Assembly: GCF_900169785.1 (NCBI RefSeq)
Contig: NZ_FWER01000002.1
Span: forward strand, 74,225 to 138,224
Origin: Rhizobium sullae
GTDB lineage: Bacteria > Pseudomonadota > Alphaproteobacteria > Rhizobiales > Rhizobiaceae
DNA: 64,000 nt
Reading direction: 5' to 3'
Position numbers and translations under genes: made by a program
Notes under the pieces: generated by a model
Seen by the model: only the letters and a program-made list of their open reading frames with translations
Databases searched by the model: none
What the model was told of the DNA's origin: nothing
Shown here: one piece after another, positions 1-8,775 of the stretch
How positions within the stretch are numbered: position 1 is the first letter of the stretch
How the letters are laid out: every line of letters begins with the position of its first letter

Positions 1-77
1 TGGCGCGAGTGACGGGGCTCGAACCCGCGACCTCCGGCGTGACAGGCCGGCACTCTAACCGACTGAGCTACACCCGC
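1..77 (-). tRNA. tRNA-Asp (GTC)
   Basis: Read on the minus strand this folds as a full cloverleaf of 77 bases including an encoded CCA end. The anticodon stem closes a loop with GTC in the anticodon position, so it decodes Asp. The T-loop has the usual GGTTCGA core and the D-arm has AGCTCAGTCGGTTAGAG. It lies at the very edge of the window, so downstream sequence is not visible. Confidence 0.95.
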
Positions 78-146
78 ACTTCATTTCAAGCAATCCGGAG
101 GCTTTCGCATCCTTGTCAAAGCGGACTGGCCGCTTCGATGAGCGGC

Positions 147-175
147 TAACTAAGGGGTTAGCATTTGAGTGTCAA
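147..175 (-). promoter_or_regulatory. Candidate promoter of tRNA-Asp
   Basis: On the minus strand a perfect TTGACA is followed after 17 bases by TAGTTA, about 70 bases upstream of the tRNA 5' end. A second TTGACA lies nearer the tRNA (114-119) but has a poor -10. This is pattern matching to the sigma-70 consensus only. Confidence 0.35.
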
Positions 176-296
176 GCAGCTTTGGAGACAAAACCATGAC
201 AGTCCGGAAATTGTTTTCAAAGCGAACTCGGGCCGCCGCGCAGGAGCTTAGCATTGACAGGACTTCCGGTGCATTTTCCTGTTGTCTGAAGCCGCC

Positions 297-698
297 TCAC
301 GCCTTTCCGGCATATTGCTCGTCGCTGACCTGCTCCATCCAGTCCGCAACGTTGCCGTTCAGCGATTCCTGGATGGCGATGTGCGTCATCGCTGTTTCCA
401 GGGTGGCACCATGCCAGTGCTTCTCGCCGGGCGCGAACCAGACGGTGTCGCCCGGCCGGATTTCGCGAATTTCGTCGCCCCAGCTCTGCACGAGACCTTT
501 GCCGGACGTGACGATCAGGGTTTGCCCCAGAGGATGCGTGTGCCATGCGGTACGCGCGCCCGGCTCGAATGTCACATGCACAACCCTCACGCGGGCCGGA
601 TCCGGCGCTTCGATCAGCGGATCAAGCCGCACAGTGCCGGCGAAATAGTCCGCCGAAGCCTTCGCCGATGGCCGGGAACCGGCCCTCTTGATGTCCAT
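297..698 (-). CDS. Cupin domain protein
   Basis: A 133-residue single-domain cupin. The metal-binding first motif reads WHTHPLGQ (His53, His55, Gln59) and the second has GEKHWHG (His94, His96), preceded by the [10 protein letters not shown] turn typical of cupin_2 proteins. Such proteins are cytosolic metal-bound barrels acting as small isomerases, dioxygenases or sugar/ligand binders; the substrate cannot be told here. I chose the ATG at 698 because AGAGG sits just upstream on the minus strand; an in-frame ATG at 736 would add 13 residues. The gene stands alone, divergent from the aldo/keto reductase. Confidence 0.8.
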   Translation of the reverse strand: MDIKRAGSRPSAKASADYFAGTVRLDPLIEAPDPARVRVVHVTFEPGARTAWHTHPLGQTLIVTSGKGLVQSWGDEIREIRPGDTVWFAPGEKHWHGATLETAMTHIAIQESLNGNVADWMEQVSDEQYAGKA

Positions 699-867
699 GG
701 TGTTTGCCTCTTTTGTTTGATCCGGCGTGCTCATAGGTAAGTAGGTTATCGATCCGCTCATTTGAAGTGCAGCGAGACGCCCTATCTCCTCCCCCTGCGG
801 GTGCTTGCCCGACCCCTGCCCGGCTGATAGTTGCCGCGCGAGCTTTTCAGCGAATGGAGGATTCCCC

Positions 868-1854
868 GTGAAACAGCATTCTTTCGGCCGCATGCCGTTT
901 TCAATCACCAATGTCGGGTTCGGCGCATGGCAGATCGGCGGTTCCTGGGGAGATGTCAGCGAGGCTGACGGCCGGGCAGCACTCAATGCCGCGCTCGACG
1001 CCGGCATGACCTTCATCGACACGGCCGACGTTTATGGCGACGGCCGGTCTGAGAAGATCGTCGCCGATGTTCTGAAGAGCCGTAGCGGCACGCGCCCGAT
1101 GGTCGCCACCAAAGCGGGCCGAAGGCTGAATCCGCATGTCGCCGACGGCTATACGAAGGCCAATCTCGAAGGCTTCATCGACCGTAGTCTGAGGAACCTG
1201 CAGGTCGACAGCCTCGACCTTGTCCAGCTCCACTGCCCTCCGACGGAAGTTCTCTACCGGCCCGAAGTGTTCGAGGGTCTTAACGAGTTGCAGAAGGCCG
1301 GCAAGATCAAGGGCTACGGCGTCAGCGTTTCGACGGTGGAGGAAGGCCTGAAGGCGATCGAGTTTCCCGGCGTTGAAAGCATCCAGATCATCTACAACAT
1401 GTTCCGTCAGCGTCCCGATCGTCTGTTCTTCCAGGAAGCCCGCCGCAGGAACGTCGCGGTGATCGCCCGCGTCCCGCTCGCAAGCGGCCTGCTTTCCGGC
1501 AAGATCACCCGCAACACCAAGTTCGCCAGCGACGACCACCGCAATTTCAACCGCCACGGCGAGGCCTTCGATGTCGGTGAAACCTTCGCAGGCGTTCCCT
1601 TCGAGGTCGGCCTGCAGGCGGTCGAGGAAGTGCGCAAGCTGGTGCCGCAGGGCGCCACCATGGCCGCCTTCGCGCTTCGCTGGATCCTGATGAACGACGC
1701 CGTCACCGTGGCCATCCCCGGCGCACGCAACGCCGAACAGGCAAGGGCCAACGCTGCGGCTGCCGATCTCGCGCCGCTCTCCCACGATGCCATGGAGGCG
1801 ATCCGCGAGATCTACGAGCGGTTGATCGCCCCGCATGTGCATCAGCGCTGGTAA
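868..1854 (+). CDS. Aldo/keto reductase
   Basis: A 328-residue NADP(H)-dependent oxidoreductase of the AKR superfamily (TIM barrel), cytosolic. The catalytic tetrad is visible: Asp51 and Tyr56 in DTADVYGDG, Lys82 in VATKAGRR and His122 in LVQLHCPP. The C-terminal NADP-binding signature ([17 protein letters not shown]) is intact. The start is a GTG with GGAGG at 856-860, seven bases upstream; the longer reading frame back to 805 lacks a ribosome site and its extra 21 residues do not look like an AKR N-terminus. It faces the esterase gene across a shared hairpin terminator. The physiological aldehyde or ketone substrate is unknown. Confidence 0.85.
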   Translation: MKQHSFGRMPFSITNVGFGAWQIGGSWGDVSEADGRAALNAALDAGMTFIDTADVYGDGRSEKIVADVLKSRSGTRPMVATKAGRRLNPHVADGYTKANLEGFIDRSLRNLQVDSLDLVQLHCPPTEVLYRPEVFEGLNELQKAGKIKGYGVSVSTVEEGLKAIEFPGVESIQIIYNMFRQRPDRLFFQEARRRNVAVIARVPLASGLLSGKITRNTKFASDDHRNFNRHGEAFDVGETFAGVPFEVGLQAVEEVRKLVPQGATMAAFALRWILMNDAVTVAIPGARNAEQARANAAAADLAPLSHDAMEAIREIYERLIAPHVHQRW

Positions 1855-1876
1855 GTGTATCCTTTCGGAAACAGAA

Positions 1877-1903
1877 ACTGCCGGGATTTGACCCCGGCAA
1901 TTT
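1877..1903. terminator. Bidirectional terminator between convergent genes
   Basis: A 7-bp perfect stem (TGCCGGG at 1879-1885 with CCCGGCA at 1893-1899, 7-base loop) flanked by short A/T runs on both sides. It sits between the stops of the convergent aldo/keto reductase and esterase genes. Confidence 0.6.
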
Positions 1904-1921
1904 CGGTTCGATCCGGAGACC

Positions 1922-4120
1922 TTAGTTCGTGCCGACCAGATCGACCGGGAAGAACAACGTTTCGCCCGAAGAATCGCTGACGCCGTCGTTATCGGTGACG
2001 GCATAAGCCTTGCCGCCGGCGTCGAAGGTGAAGCCTTCGATCTTGTCGAGCACGTAGCCGTTGGTGGCGGACTTCAGCTCGTTCAGGAAGTCGTAGGCTT
2101 CGGTCTTCTTGACGGCCGGAAGCTCGCCGCCGAGCTCGGCGGGCTTGAGATCGGTGATCGCCACCTTGTAGAGCTTCTTCAGCTTTGCGGCATCGCCGAC
2201 GAGGTTGTCGCGCTCGATGATGTAGACATTGTCGCCACGAGCGGAGATTTCCGAAAGACCGACCCAGCCGTTTTCGGACTTGTCGAGCGGGTAGCGCACG
2301 GCGCCCCATTCCTTGCTCTTCGGATTGTAGGACACGAGCTTCACGAAGCCCTTCTCGTCGTCCTTCCATTCGCGCTGAATGGCCATCCAGAGCGTTGCAT
2401 CATCGCCGGAGCCGATGATCGTCACACCTTCGAAACCGTAGCGGATTTCGTTGGCAGTCAGTTCCTTCGGAAGGGCGACCTCGGCCTTGATCTCGCCCTT
2501 CGGATTGACGTGGTAGAGGGCGTGCGGCAGCAGCTTATCGCTGTTGCCTTCTGACGCGAGCCAGAACCAGCCCTTCTCGTCGACGGCGATGCCCTCGATG
2601 TCGAGCTTCTGGGCGGCAGCACCGTCACGCTTGACCGTCAGCGTTTCGGTGATGACGGCGGGCCTTTGCGTCGCATCGATCGTGTAGATCGTCGGCTGCA
2701 TGCCGAGCACGCTGTCGCTGACCGCAAAGAGCTTACCGGGCTTTTCCGGAACGGCCGCAAGGCCCGAAAGAGCGGCAAAGCCGACCGGATTGCTATCCTT
2801 CTCGGCCGCGACGATCTGCGGGTAGGCCTTCTCGCCTTCGGCAAGCTCGTAGATCATGACATGCGAGCGCGGGCCGCCATCCTCGCCGAGATCAACTTCG
2901 TTGGCTGTCGCAAAGAGGTTGCGCGAGGGAATGGCTACGGCGCCTTCCGGCGAAACGCCCGAGGGAAGGATCTGCGAGAGTTCCGGATCGGCACCGGTAT
3001 CCTTGTACACGCCGACAACTGAAGCGCGCTCGGCAAGCACGAAGAAATACTGCTGGCCGCCGAAGGTCGCGGCTTCCAGGCCTTCCGGCTCGACGCCCTT
3101 CGACCCTGAGCGGCCGTCCGGATAGTGGCCGAGATCGGCAACGGCACGCTCGAAGGAGCTGCCGGATTCGTAGAGAACCCTGCCGGTCTTGTCGAAGATC
3201 GTGAAGCCGCGCGAGCCGCCTTCATAATCGCCTTCGTTGGCGACGATGAGACGGTTGCCGTCCAGCCACTTCACGGCGTCGGGTTCGCGCAGCACGCCCT
3301 TCAGCTCGCCAGCAAACTTCAGCGCGCCGTCCTTCTTCGTGTCGATACCGGCAAGGTCCGTGCTGCCGGCGGAGAAATGTGTCTTCACCTGAGCGGTCTT
3401 GGCGTCGATGATGACGATCTCGTTGTTTTCCTGCAGCGTCAGGGCGATCTCGTCCTGGCTGTTGAAGGAAACGAATTCGGGCTCCGGGTCCTCGGGGGCG
3501 ACGGCGGAGAGGCCGGTCAGCGCAATGTGCTTGATCGTACCGCAATCGACCGTACCGTCTTTGACCTGGAAGATCACGAGATCGCCTGCCGGCATCTGCG
3601 GGATCTTGCCGTCGTTGACGTCTTCGTCACGCTCGTTTTCGATGGCGATCGTGCCGAGCGTCTTGTCCTTGTTGAGCGCGATCGAATCCGGCTGGCCGCC
3701 GAGATCGCAGGTGTTCTCGATCTTCTTGGTGGCAACGTCGACGATTACGAGACGGCCGGAGGGCTTCTGCTTGCTCTCGCCGGTGTTGACGGCGACGAGC
3801 GCCTTGCCGGCTGCCGACGTAACGGAGGTCGGTTCTCCGTCCATCATCAGCGCCCCGCCGGCCTTCGGGGCCTTGGCATCAGTGATGTCGACGAAGCCTA
3901 TCGCGCCGAGCGGGCTGTCGCTGTAAATCAGAGTCTTGCCATCATCGGTGGCGGTGATGATTTCGGCGGAGGTTGTGGAAAGCTTGTCCTTGCCGGCGGG
4001 CAGGTTTGCGGCAACCGGGAAGGACGCGATACGATTGAAAACAGGCTCCGCAGCAGCCGGAAAAGCAACGGATGCGAGAAGAGCGGCAGCCAGCGCTGCT
4101 TTGCGCGATGAAATGGTCAT
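1922..4120 (-). CDS. Exported esterase-like/phytase family protein
   Basis: A 732-residue secreted protein. Residues 1-25 form a Sec signal peptide (positive RK, Ala/Leu core, cleavage after FPAAA). The body is a beta-propeller-like chain of repeats with many Asp/Gly turns. The C-terminal half has the features of the 'esterase-like activity of phytase' family: LDIEGIAVDEKGWFWLASEG, then GFEGVTIIGSG and DKIEGFTFDAGGKAYAVTDNDG at the end. Family members are linked to phosphate-ester hydrolysis, though activity is not proven for most. A perfect Pho box lies 51 bases upstream of the start, which fits a phosphate-scavenging role in the periplasm or outside the cell. The gene is transcribed away from ribN, and the Pho box in the 93-base gap gives it its own promoter. 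Confidence 0.8.
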   Translation of the reverse strand: MTISSRKAALAAALLASVAFPAAAEPVFNRIASFPVAANLPAGKDKLSTTSAEIITATDDGKTLIYSDSPLGAIGFVDITDAKAPKAGGALMMDGEPTSVTSAAGKALVAVNTGESKQKPSGRLVIVDVATKKIENTCDLGGQPDSIALNKDKTLGTIAIENERDEDVNDGKIPQMPAGDLVIFQVKDGTVDCGTIKHIALTGLSAVAPEDPEPEFVSFNSQDEIALTLQENNEIVIIDAKTAQVKTHFSAGSTDLAGIDTKKDGALKFAGELKGVLREPDAVKWLDGNRLIVANEGDYEGGSRGFTIFDKTGRVLYESGSSFERAVADLGHYPDGRSGSKGVEPEGLEAATFGGQQYFFVLAERASVVGVYKDTGADPELSQILPSGVSPEGAVAIPSRNLFATANEVDLGEDGGPRSHVMIYELAEGEKAYPQIVAAEKDSNPVGFAALSGLAAVPEKPGKLFAVSDSVLGMQPTIYTIDATQRPAVITETLTVKRDGAAAQKLDIEGIAVDEKGWFWLASEGNSDKLLPHALYHVNPKGEIKAEVALPKELTANEIRYGFEGVTIIGSGDDATLWMAIQREWKDDEKGFVKLVSYNPKSKEWGAVRYPLDKSENGWVGLSEISARGDNVYIIERDNLVGDAAKLKKLYKVAITDLKPAELGGELPAVKKTEAYDFLNELKSATNGYVLDKIEGFTFDAGGKAYAVTDNDGVSDSSGETLFFPVDLVGTN

Positions 4121-4126
4121 GAAATC

Positions 4127-4154
4127 CCCACGTGTCGAATATTCGAAACGTGGG
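4127..4154. repeat. 28-bp near-perfect palindrome in the esterase leader
   Basis: Arms CCCACGTGTCGAAT (4127-4140) and ATTCGAAACGTGGG (4141-4154) are inverted copies with one mismatch and no spacer. With a single bulged C the pairing extends through AAATCCC/GGGATTT. It lies between the Pho box and the start codon, about where transcription would begin, so it could be a regulator site or a 5' hairpin. Confidence 0.7.
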
Positions 4155-4171
4155 ATTTTTGCGGCACGGCG

Positions 4172-4189
4172 ATGACAGACGCATGACAG
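4172..4189 (-). promoter_or_regulatory. Pho box (PhoB operator)
   Basis: On the minus strand the sequence is CTGTCAT-GCGT-CTGTCAT, an exact match to the two 7-base direct repeats with 4-base spacer that PhoB recognises. A weak -10 (CAAAAAT) follows 10 bases downstream, the usual arrangement in which the Pho box replaces the -35. It points at the phytase-like esterase, so that gene is probably induced by phosphate starvation. Confidence 0.85.
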
Positions 4190-4213
4190 GTAGCGCGTTT
4201 TGCACTGCCTTGT

Positions 4214-5113
4214 CTATGTTGCCGTTCGCTCGCGGCTGAGTTCGTTGCGCATGATAAAAAGCGAGGCGCAGAGGATCAGTGCGGCGCCGAGCCATAGATA
4301 GCCTGTGGGCGCATAACCGAAGACGAGCCAGCCCGCAAAGACGTTGAGCGGCAGCTTGAGGTCGTCGAAGGGCTGCACATAGGCAGCGTCGGCCACCGCA
4401 TAGGCAAGTGTGAGAAAATACTGCGCGAGCACGGTCAGCAGGCCGGCAAACATGAAGAGCCCAAGCGTGATATCCATCGGCACCTCGAAGCCAGCCGCCA
4501 AGGCAAGCCCGCCATTGATGGGCGTCAGCAGCACCAGCAGCCAGGCCGTTATGGTTTCGGGCCGCTCGATTCCCGTGAGGTTCTTCGTGATCAGCGAGGC
4601 TGCGCCCCAAAGCAGCGCCGAAAGCACCGGCAGCAGGGCCGCCCAGGTGAAACTGTCCGACCAGGGCTGCAAGATGATCATCGCGCCGGCAAAGCCGGCG
4701 GCCGTTGCCGCCCAGCGCGCCGGGCCGACGCGTTCCCCGAGGAAGAGACGCGCACCGAGGATGATGAAGAACGGCGAGGTCATCACCAGCGCGATCGCCT
4801 GCCAGATCGGCACGGAGGCGAGACCAGAGACCCAGGCTTCGACGCCGAGGGCGGCAAAAGCGACGCGCACGATATGGCGCCAGGGATAATTGGTGCGCAT
4901 CGCCGAGAAGCCGACGCGATAAAGGAACGGCAGCGAGAAGACGAGCGCGAAGGCATATTGCCAAAAGGCGGCGGAAGCGGCCGGGAAGGCAAGCGTCATC
5001 GTCAACGATTGCGTGACGACATTGAGGATCGAGAAGGCCACGCCGGCGAGCACCATCCAGGCGGCACCCGCCATGGCACGCGACCTGGAAATGCTGAGGG
5101 AAGTCTGATTCAT
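4214..5113 (-). CDS. ribN: Riboflavin importer, EamA family
   Basis: A 299-residue inner-membrane permease with ten hydrophobic helices in two repeated EamA halves (drug/metabolite transporter fold). Membership alone gives no substrate, but an FMN riboswitch lies directly upstream on the same strand. RibN of R. leguminosarum is an EamA-family riboflavin transporter under FMN riboswitch control, so riboflavin uptake is the best call. I place the start at the ATG at 5113, which has TGGAT upstream; an in-frame ATG at 5122 and a GTG at 5143 have no ribosome site. Confidence in the specific function rests on the riboswitch rather than on residues. Confidence 0.85.
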   Translation of the reverse strand: MNQTSLSISRSRAMAGAAWMVLAGVAFSILNVVTQSLTMTLAFPAASAAFWQYAFALVFSLPFLYRVGFSAMRTNYPWRHIVRVAFAALGVEAWVSGLASVPIWQAIALVMTSPFFIILGARLFLGERVGPARWAATAAGFAGAMIILQPWSDSFTWAALLPVLSALLWGAASLITKNLTGIERPETITAWLLVLLTPINGGLALAAGFEVPMDITLGLFMFAGLLTVLAQYFLTLAYAVADAAYVQPFDDLKLPLNVFAGWLVFGYAPTGYLWLGAALILCASLFIMRNELSRERTAT

Positions 5114-5204
5114 GTCATTCATCCAGAACAAAAGGACCAACACAAATCAGGACGCATGAGCGCAACAACACCGCCGGCAGTTCCCTGCCCTTCGTGCCTG
5201 CGAT

Positions 5205-5348
5205 CATTCTCTTTCATCCGGACTGTAACCGTCGGCTCCGGCATCGCACCGGATCTGCTGACCCTTCCGCACTGAGCAAGGAAGGCGCTCGCGGGCTCGG
5301 GCAGAGACCCTTACCGCCGGTGGGGACTTTCACCCCGCCCTGAGAACA
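5205..5348 (-). promoter_or_regulatory. FMN riboswitch (RFN element)
   Basis: The minus strand carries the conserved RFN blocks in order: CAGGGCGGGGTGAAAGTCCCC near 5345-5325 (entered here as a pattern), ACCGGCGGTAAGGG, AGCCCGCGAGCGCC, GGTCAGCAGATCCGGTG, and GCCGACGGTTACAGTCC followed by GGATGAAAGAGAA. It precedes ribN. Downstream, GGCAG-GGAA-CTGCC (around 5177-5190) is a small hairpin that could belong to the expression platform; no strong U-tract follows, so translational control is more likely than termination. Confidence 0.95.
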
Positions 5349-5398
5349 GAAAAGCCGTAAGTGAAACTTGAGAGCCCTGCAAGATCCTGCAGAAAATC

Positions 5399-5430
5399 GA
5401 AAAGGGTCCGGCTTTCGCCGAACCCTTCCA
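5399..5430 (-). terminator. Terminator of hupB
   Basis: On the minus strand AAGGGTTCGGC-GAAA-GCCGGACCCTT forms an 11-bp stem (one G-U) with a GAAA tetraloop, followed by TTTC. It starts about 45 bases after the hupB stop. Confidence 0.75.
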
Positions 5431-5475
5431 AACCTGGACTGCCGGTCTCGTTATCCGGCGGCCAAGCAAATCTCA

Positions 5476-5751
5476 TTAGCCGTTGACAGCGTCCTTCAGG
5501 CCCTTGCCGGGCGTGAATTTCGGCACGTTGCGAGCCGGAATATTGACTTCAGCGCCCGTGGACGGGTTGCGGCCCTTGGTGGCAGCGCGATGAGAAACGG
5601 TGAAGCTGCCGAAGCCGGCGAGACGAATGTCGCCCTTATTCTTCAGTTCACCCTGGACAACGTCGAAAACAGCGTCGACAGCAGAAGCAGCGTCAGCCTT
5701 GGTGAGGCCAGCCTTTTCGGCAACTGCGGACACGAGTTCATTCTTGTTCAT
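5476..5751 (-). CDS. hupB: DNA-binding protein HU
   Basis: A 91-residue histone-like HU protein that bends and compacts DNA in the nucleoid. It has the whole HU fold: N-terminal helices starting MNKNELV, the conserved GFGSF core, and the beta-arm with the GRNPSTGAEVNIPA segment that wraps DNA (RNP motif). Length is typical. I chose the ATG at 5751, with GGGGTGG just upstream, over a longer frame that would add 28 unrelated residues. It lies downstream of lon with its own terminator; this pairing is common in proteobacteria. Confidence 0.95.
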   Translation of the reverse strand: MNKNELVSAVAEKAGLTKADAASAVDAVFDVVQGELKNKGDIRLAGFGSFTVSHRAATKGRNPSTGAEVNIPARNVPKFTPGKGLKDAVNG

Positions 5752-5882
5752 GTTTCCACCCCTTTCAATGGTTCGAAACGACTCAATCTGTAAGCCAGGC
5801 ACAGAATAGGTTTCATCAGGCCCGCCGCAACCCAAAAGCCCTGCAAATCAAGGAAAAGCAAGCGGCTCTGTGACGTTTTCAC

Positions 5883-5914
5883 AAAAAAGGCTGGCGTTTT
5901 AAGCCAGCCTTTTC
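5883..5914 (-). terminator. Terminator of lon
   Basis: Read on the minus strand, a 10-bp perfect stem (AAAGGCTGGC/GCCAGCCTTT, 7-base loop) followed by TTTTTTG, about 45 bases past the lon stop. It would also work in the other direction. Confidence 0.85.
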
Positions 5915-5955
5915 CGAGTTTTGCAGCATTTTGACATAAATGTGGCAGACAGCGC

Positions 5956-8373
5956 TCAATGAGCGATGGCTGCACCTGTCTCATCGAGGCCCTCGACCGT
6001 CGCGATGACCGGCGTTTCAACCGTTCCATCCCATTCGATCGGCTCGGGCCTGCGAACCAGCGCATGCTTGATCACCTCGCCCATGCGGGATACCGGGATG
6101 ATCTCCATGTTGTTCTTCACGTTGTCCGGAATCTCCGCCAGATCCTTGGCGTTTTCTTCCGGGATCAGCACCTTCTTGATGCCGCCGCGAAGCGCCGCGA
6201 GCAGCTTTTCCTTCAGACCGCCGATCGGCAGAACGCGGCCGCGAAGGGTGATCTCGCCGGTCATGGCGACATCCTTGTTGACCGGAATGCCGGTCATGAT
6301 CGAGACGATCGCGGTTGCCATGGCGACACCCGCCGACGGACCATCCTTCGGAGTGGCACCTTCCGGCACGTGCACGTGGATGTCGCTCTTGTCGAAGCGC
6401 GGCGGCTCGATGCCGAAATCGACGGCGCGCGAGCGGACATAGGATGCCGCCGCCGAAATCGATTCCTTCATGACTTCCTTCAGGTTGCCGGTGACCGTCA
6501 TGCGACCCTTGCCCGGCATCATCACGCCTTCGATCGTCAGCAGCTCACCGCCGACTTCCGTCCAGGCAAGACCGGTGACGACGCCGACCTGATCCTCGCG
6601 CTCGGCCTCACCATGGCGGAAGCGAGGAACACCCAGATAGTCATCGATGTTTTCGGCTGTGACGTGAACGGACTTCGCCTTGCCCTTGATGATCTCGGTC
6701 ACCGCCTTGCGGGCGAGCTTCATCAGTTCGCGTTCGAAGTTACGGACACCAGCCTCGCGGGTGTACTGCTGGCTGATCGCCATCAGGGCGCCGTCGCTGA
6801 CCGAAAACTCTTCTGGCTGCAGCGCATGCTCCTTAATGGCCTTCGGCAGCAGGTGCCGCTTGGCAATCTCGCGCTTTTCGTCTTCGGTATAGCCGGCGAT
6901 ACGGATGATCTCCATGCGGTCCATCAGGGGCGCAGGAATGTTCAGCGTATTCGCCGTCGTGATGAACATCACGTCCGACAGGTCGTATTCGACTTCCAGG
7001 TAGTGATCCATGAAGGTCATGTTCTGGGCCGGGTCGAGCACTTCAAGCAGGGCCGAGGACGGGTCGCCGCGGAAATCCATGCCCATCTTGTCGATCTCGT
7101 CGAGCAGAAAGAGCGGGTTGGACTTCTTCGCCTTCTTCATCGACTGGATGACCTTGCCGGGCATCGAGCCGATGTAGGTGCGGCGGTGACCGCGGATTTC
7201 GGCTTCGTCGCGCACTCCGCCGAGCGCCATGCGGACATACTCACGGCCGGTCGCCTTGGCGATCGACTGGGCGAGCGATGTCTTGCCGACGCCCGGAGGA
7301 CCGACGAGGCACAGGATCGGGCCCTTGAGCTTAGTCGCACGCGCCTGCACGGCGAGATACTCGACGATCCGCTCCTTGACTTTGTCCAGGCCGAAATGAT
7401 CGGCCTCGAGGATCTGTTCAGCATGGTTGAGGTCAGACTTGATCTTCGACTTCTTGCCCCACGGAATGCCGAGCAGCCAGTCGAGATAGTTGCGGACGAC
7501 CGTCGCCTCAGCAGACATCGGGCTCATCTGACGCAGCTTCTTCAGCTCCGCGTCGGCCTTTTCACGGGCTTCCTTGGAAAGCTTGGTCTTGGAGATGCGC
7601 TCTTCCAGTTCGGCCATCTCGTCGCGACCCTCTTCGCCGTCGCCGAGCTCCTTCTGGATCGCCTTCATCTGTTCGTTCAGGTAGTATTCGCGCTGGGTCT
7701 TTTCCATCTGGCGCTTGACGCGCGAGCGGATGCGCTTTTCGACCTGCAGGACCGAAATCTCGCCTTCCATGAAGCCGAGCGCCTTTTCCAGGCGTGCCTT
7801 GACGCTGGTGGTTTCCAGCATCTCCTGCTTCTCGGTGATCTTGATCGACAGGTGCGAGGCGACCGTATCGGCGAGCTTGGAATAATCGTCGATCTGGCTG
7901 GCTGCGCCCACCACTTCAGGCGAAATCTTCTTGTTGAGCTTCACATAGCTTTCGAACTCCGAAACGACGGAGCGCGAGAGCGCTTCCAGTTCGACCGCAT
8001 CGTCATGTGGTTCTTCAAGCACATGGCCGAGCGCTTCGTAGAAATCCTCGCGGCTGGTATAGGCATCGATCTCGGCACGGGCGCGGCCTTCGACAAGAAC
8101 CTTTACGGTGCCGTCAGGTAGCTTCAGGAGTTGCAGAACATTGGCAACCGTGCCGACATTATGAATTGCGGAAGGATCCGGATCATCATCGCTGGCGTTG
8201 ATCTGGGTGACGAGCATGATCTGCTTGTCGGAACCCATGACCTCTTCAAGCGCACGGATCGACTTTTCCCGTCCGACGAACAGCGGCACGATCATATGGG
8301 GGAAGACCACGATGTCGCGCAGGGGCAAAACAGGATAGGCAGTGCTGTTCGCTACAGACGTTTTCTTCGTCAT
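5956..8373 (-). CDS. lon: ATP-dependent protease Lon
   Basis: An 805-residue LonA protease of normal length, cytosolic, degrading misfolded and regulatory proteins. The order is: N-terminal LON substrate-binding domain ([15 protein letters not shown]), coiled helical region, AAA+ module with Walker [10 protein letters not shown] (about residue 355) and Walker [10 protein letters not shown], then the serine-lysine protease domain with Ser in PKDGPSAG and Lys in [10 protein letters not shown]. All catalytic residues are present. The ATG at 8373 is preceded by AGGAAAT. Its order with clpX and clpP is the usual rhizobial one. A candidate heat-shock promoter is annotated upstream. Confidence 0.97.
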   Translation of the reverse strand: MTKKTSVANSTAYPVLPLRDIVVFPHMIVPLFVGREKSIRALEEVMGSDKQIMLVTQINASDDDPDPSAIHNVGTVANVLQLLKLPDGTVKVLVEGRARAEIDAYTSREDFYEALGHVLEEPHDDAVELEALSRSVVSEFESYVKLNKKISPEVVGAASQIDDYSKLADTVASHLSIKITEKQEMLETTSVKARLEKALGFMEGEISVLQVEKRIRSRVKRQMEKTQREYYLNEQMKAIQKELGDGEEGRDEMAELEERISKTKLSKEAREKADAELKKLRQMSPMSAEATVVRNYLDWLLGIPWGKKSKIKSDLNHAEQILEADHFGLDKVKERIVEYLAVQARATKLKGPILCLVGPPGVGKTSLAQSIAKATGREYVRMALGGVRDEAEIRGHRRTYIGSMPGKVIQSMKKAKKSNPLFLLDEIDKMGMDFRGDPSSALLEVLDPAQNMTFMDHYLEVEYDLSDVMFITTANTLNIPAPLMDRMEIIRIAGYTEDEKREIAKRHLLPKAIKEHALQPEEFSVSDGALMAISQQYTREAGVRNFERELMKLARKAVTEIIKGKAKSVHVTAENIDDYLGVPRFRHGEAEREDQVGVVTGLAWTEVGGELLTIEGVMMPGKGRMTVTGNLKEVMKESISAAASYVRSRAVDFGIEPPRFDKSDIHVHVPEGATPKDGPSAGVAMATAIVSIMTGIPVNKDVAMTGEITLRGRVLPIGGLKEKLLAALRGGIKKVLIPEENAKDLAEIPDNVKNNMEIIPVSRMGEVIKHALVRRPEPIEWDGTVETPVIATVEGLDETGAAIAH

Positions 8374-8453
8374 TTTTATTTCCTTTCCATCGTCCCGTTT
8401 CCGGGCTCTCTGGCGCGGCCATGCGACCGGCCGGCACTCTCACTTGGGGCTAC

Positions 8454-8482
8454 AAGTGGAGGTTCTGACTAAGCATTTCAAG
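8454..8482 (-). promoter_or_regulatory. Candidate heat-shock (RpoH) promoter of lon
   Basis: On the minus strand GGCTTGAA is followed after 15 bases by CCTCCACTT, a partial match to the alphaproteobacterial RpoH pattern, about 80 bases upstream of lon. The -35 is good and the -10 poor. The remaining 400 bases between clpX and lon hold the clpX terminator and nothing else I recognise. Confidence 0.35.
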
Positions 8483-8721
8483 CCACGCTAACGCCCGCGT
8501 TCCCCGGTTGTGACAGCTTTATTACAATAGAACGCAGGTACAATGAAGCGCATAACTGGATCGGTGCTTACCGCTTCCGAACCGCCTAAAGCACAAGGCC
8601 GGAAAACCCGCTATGGAATCATTCCATCATCGCCAAGGACGGCACATTCCGCAACGTCAGCAACAGCGTTTTCCCAGTCTTGCCAGCCATTATTAACAGG
8701 ACCGTGCACGATTTTTCAAAT

Positions 8722-8752
8722 AGAAAGGGGCCTGCCTTCGGCAAGCCCCTAA
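8722..8752 (-). terminator. Terminator of clpX
   Basis: Minus strand: AGGGGCTTGCC-GAA-GGCAGGCCCCT (11-bp stem with one G-U pair) followed by TTCTATTT, 24 bases after the clpX stop. Confidence 0.85.
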
Positions 8753-8775
8753 ATCTAACCATACGAGGACCGGCA

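Noticed and set aside
5959..8121. Long open frame of 720 codons antisense to lon
   Set aside because: It mirrors lon in a GC-rich gene; the product has no recognised domain, and lon is certain.
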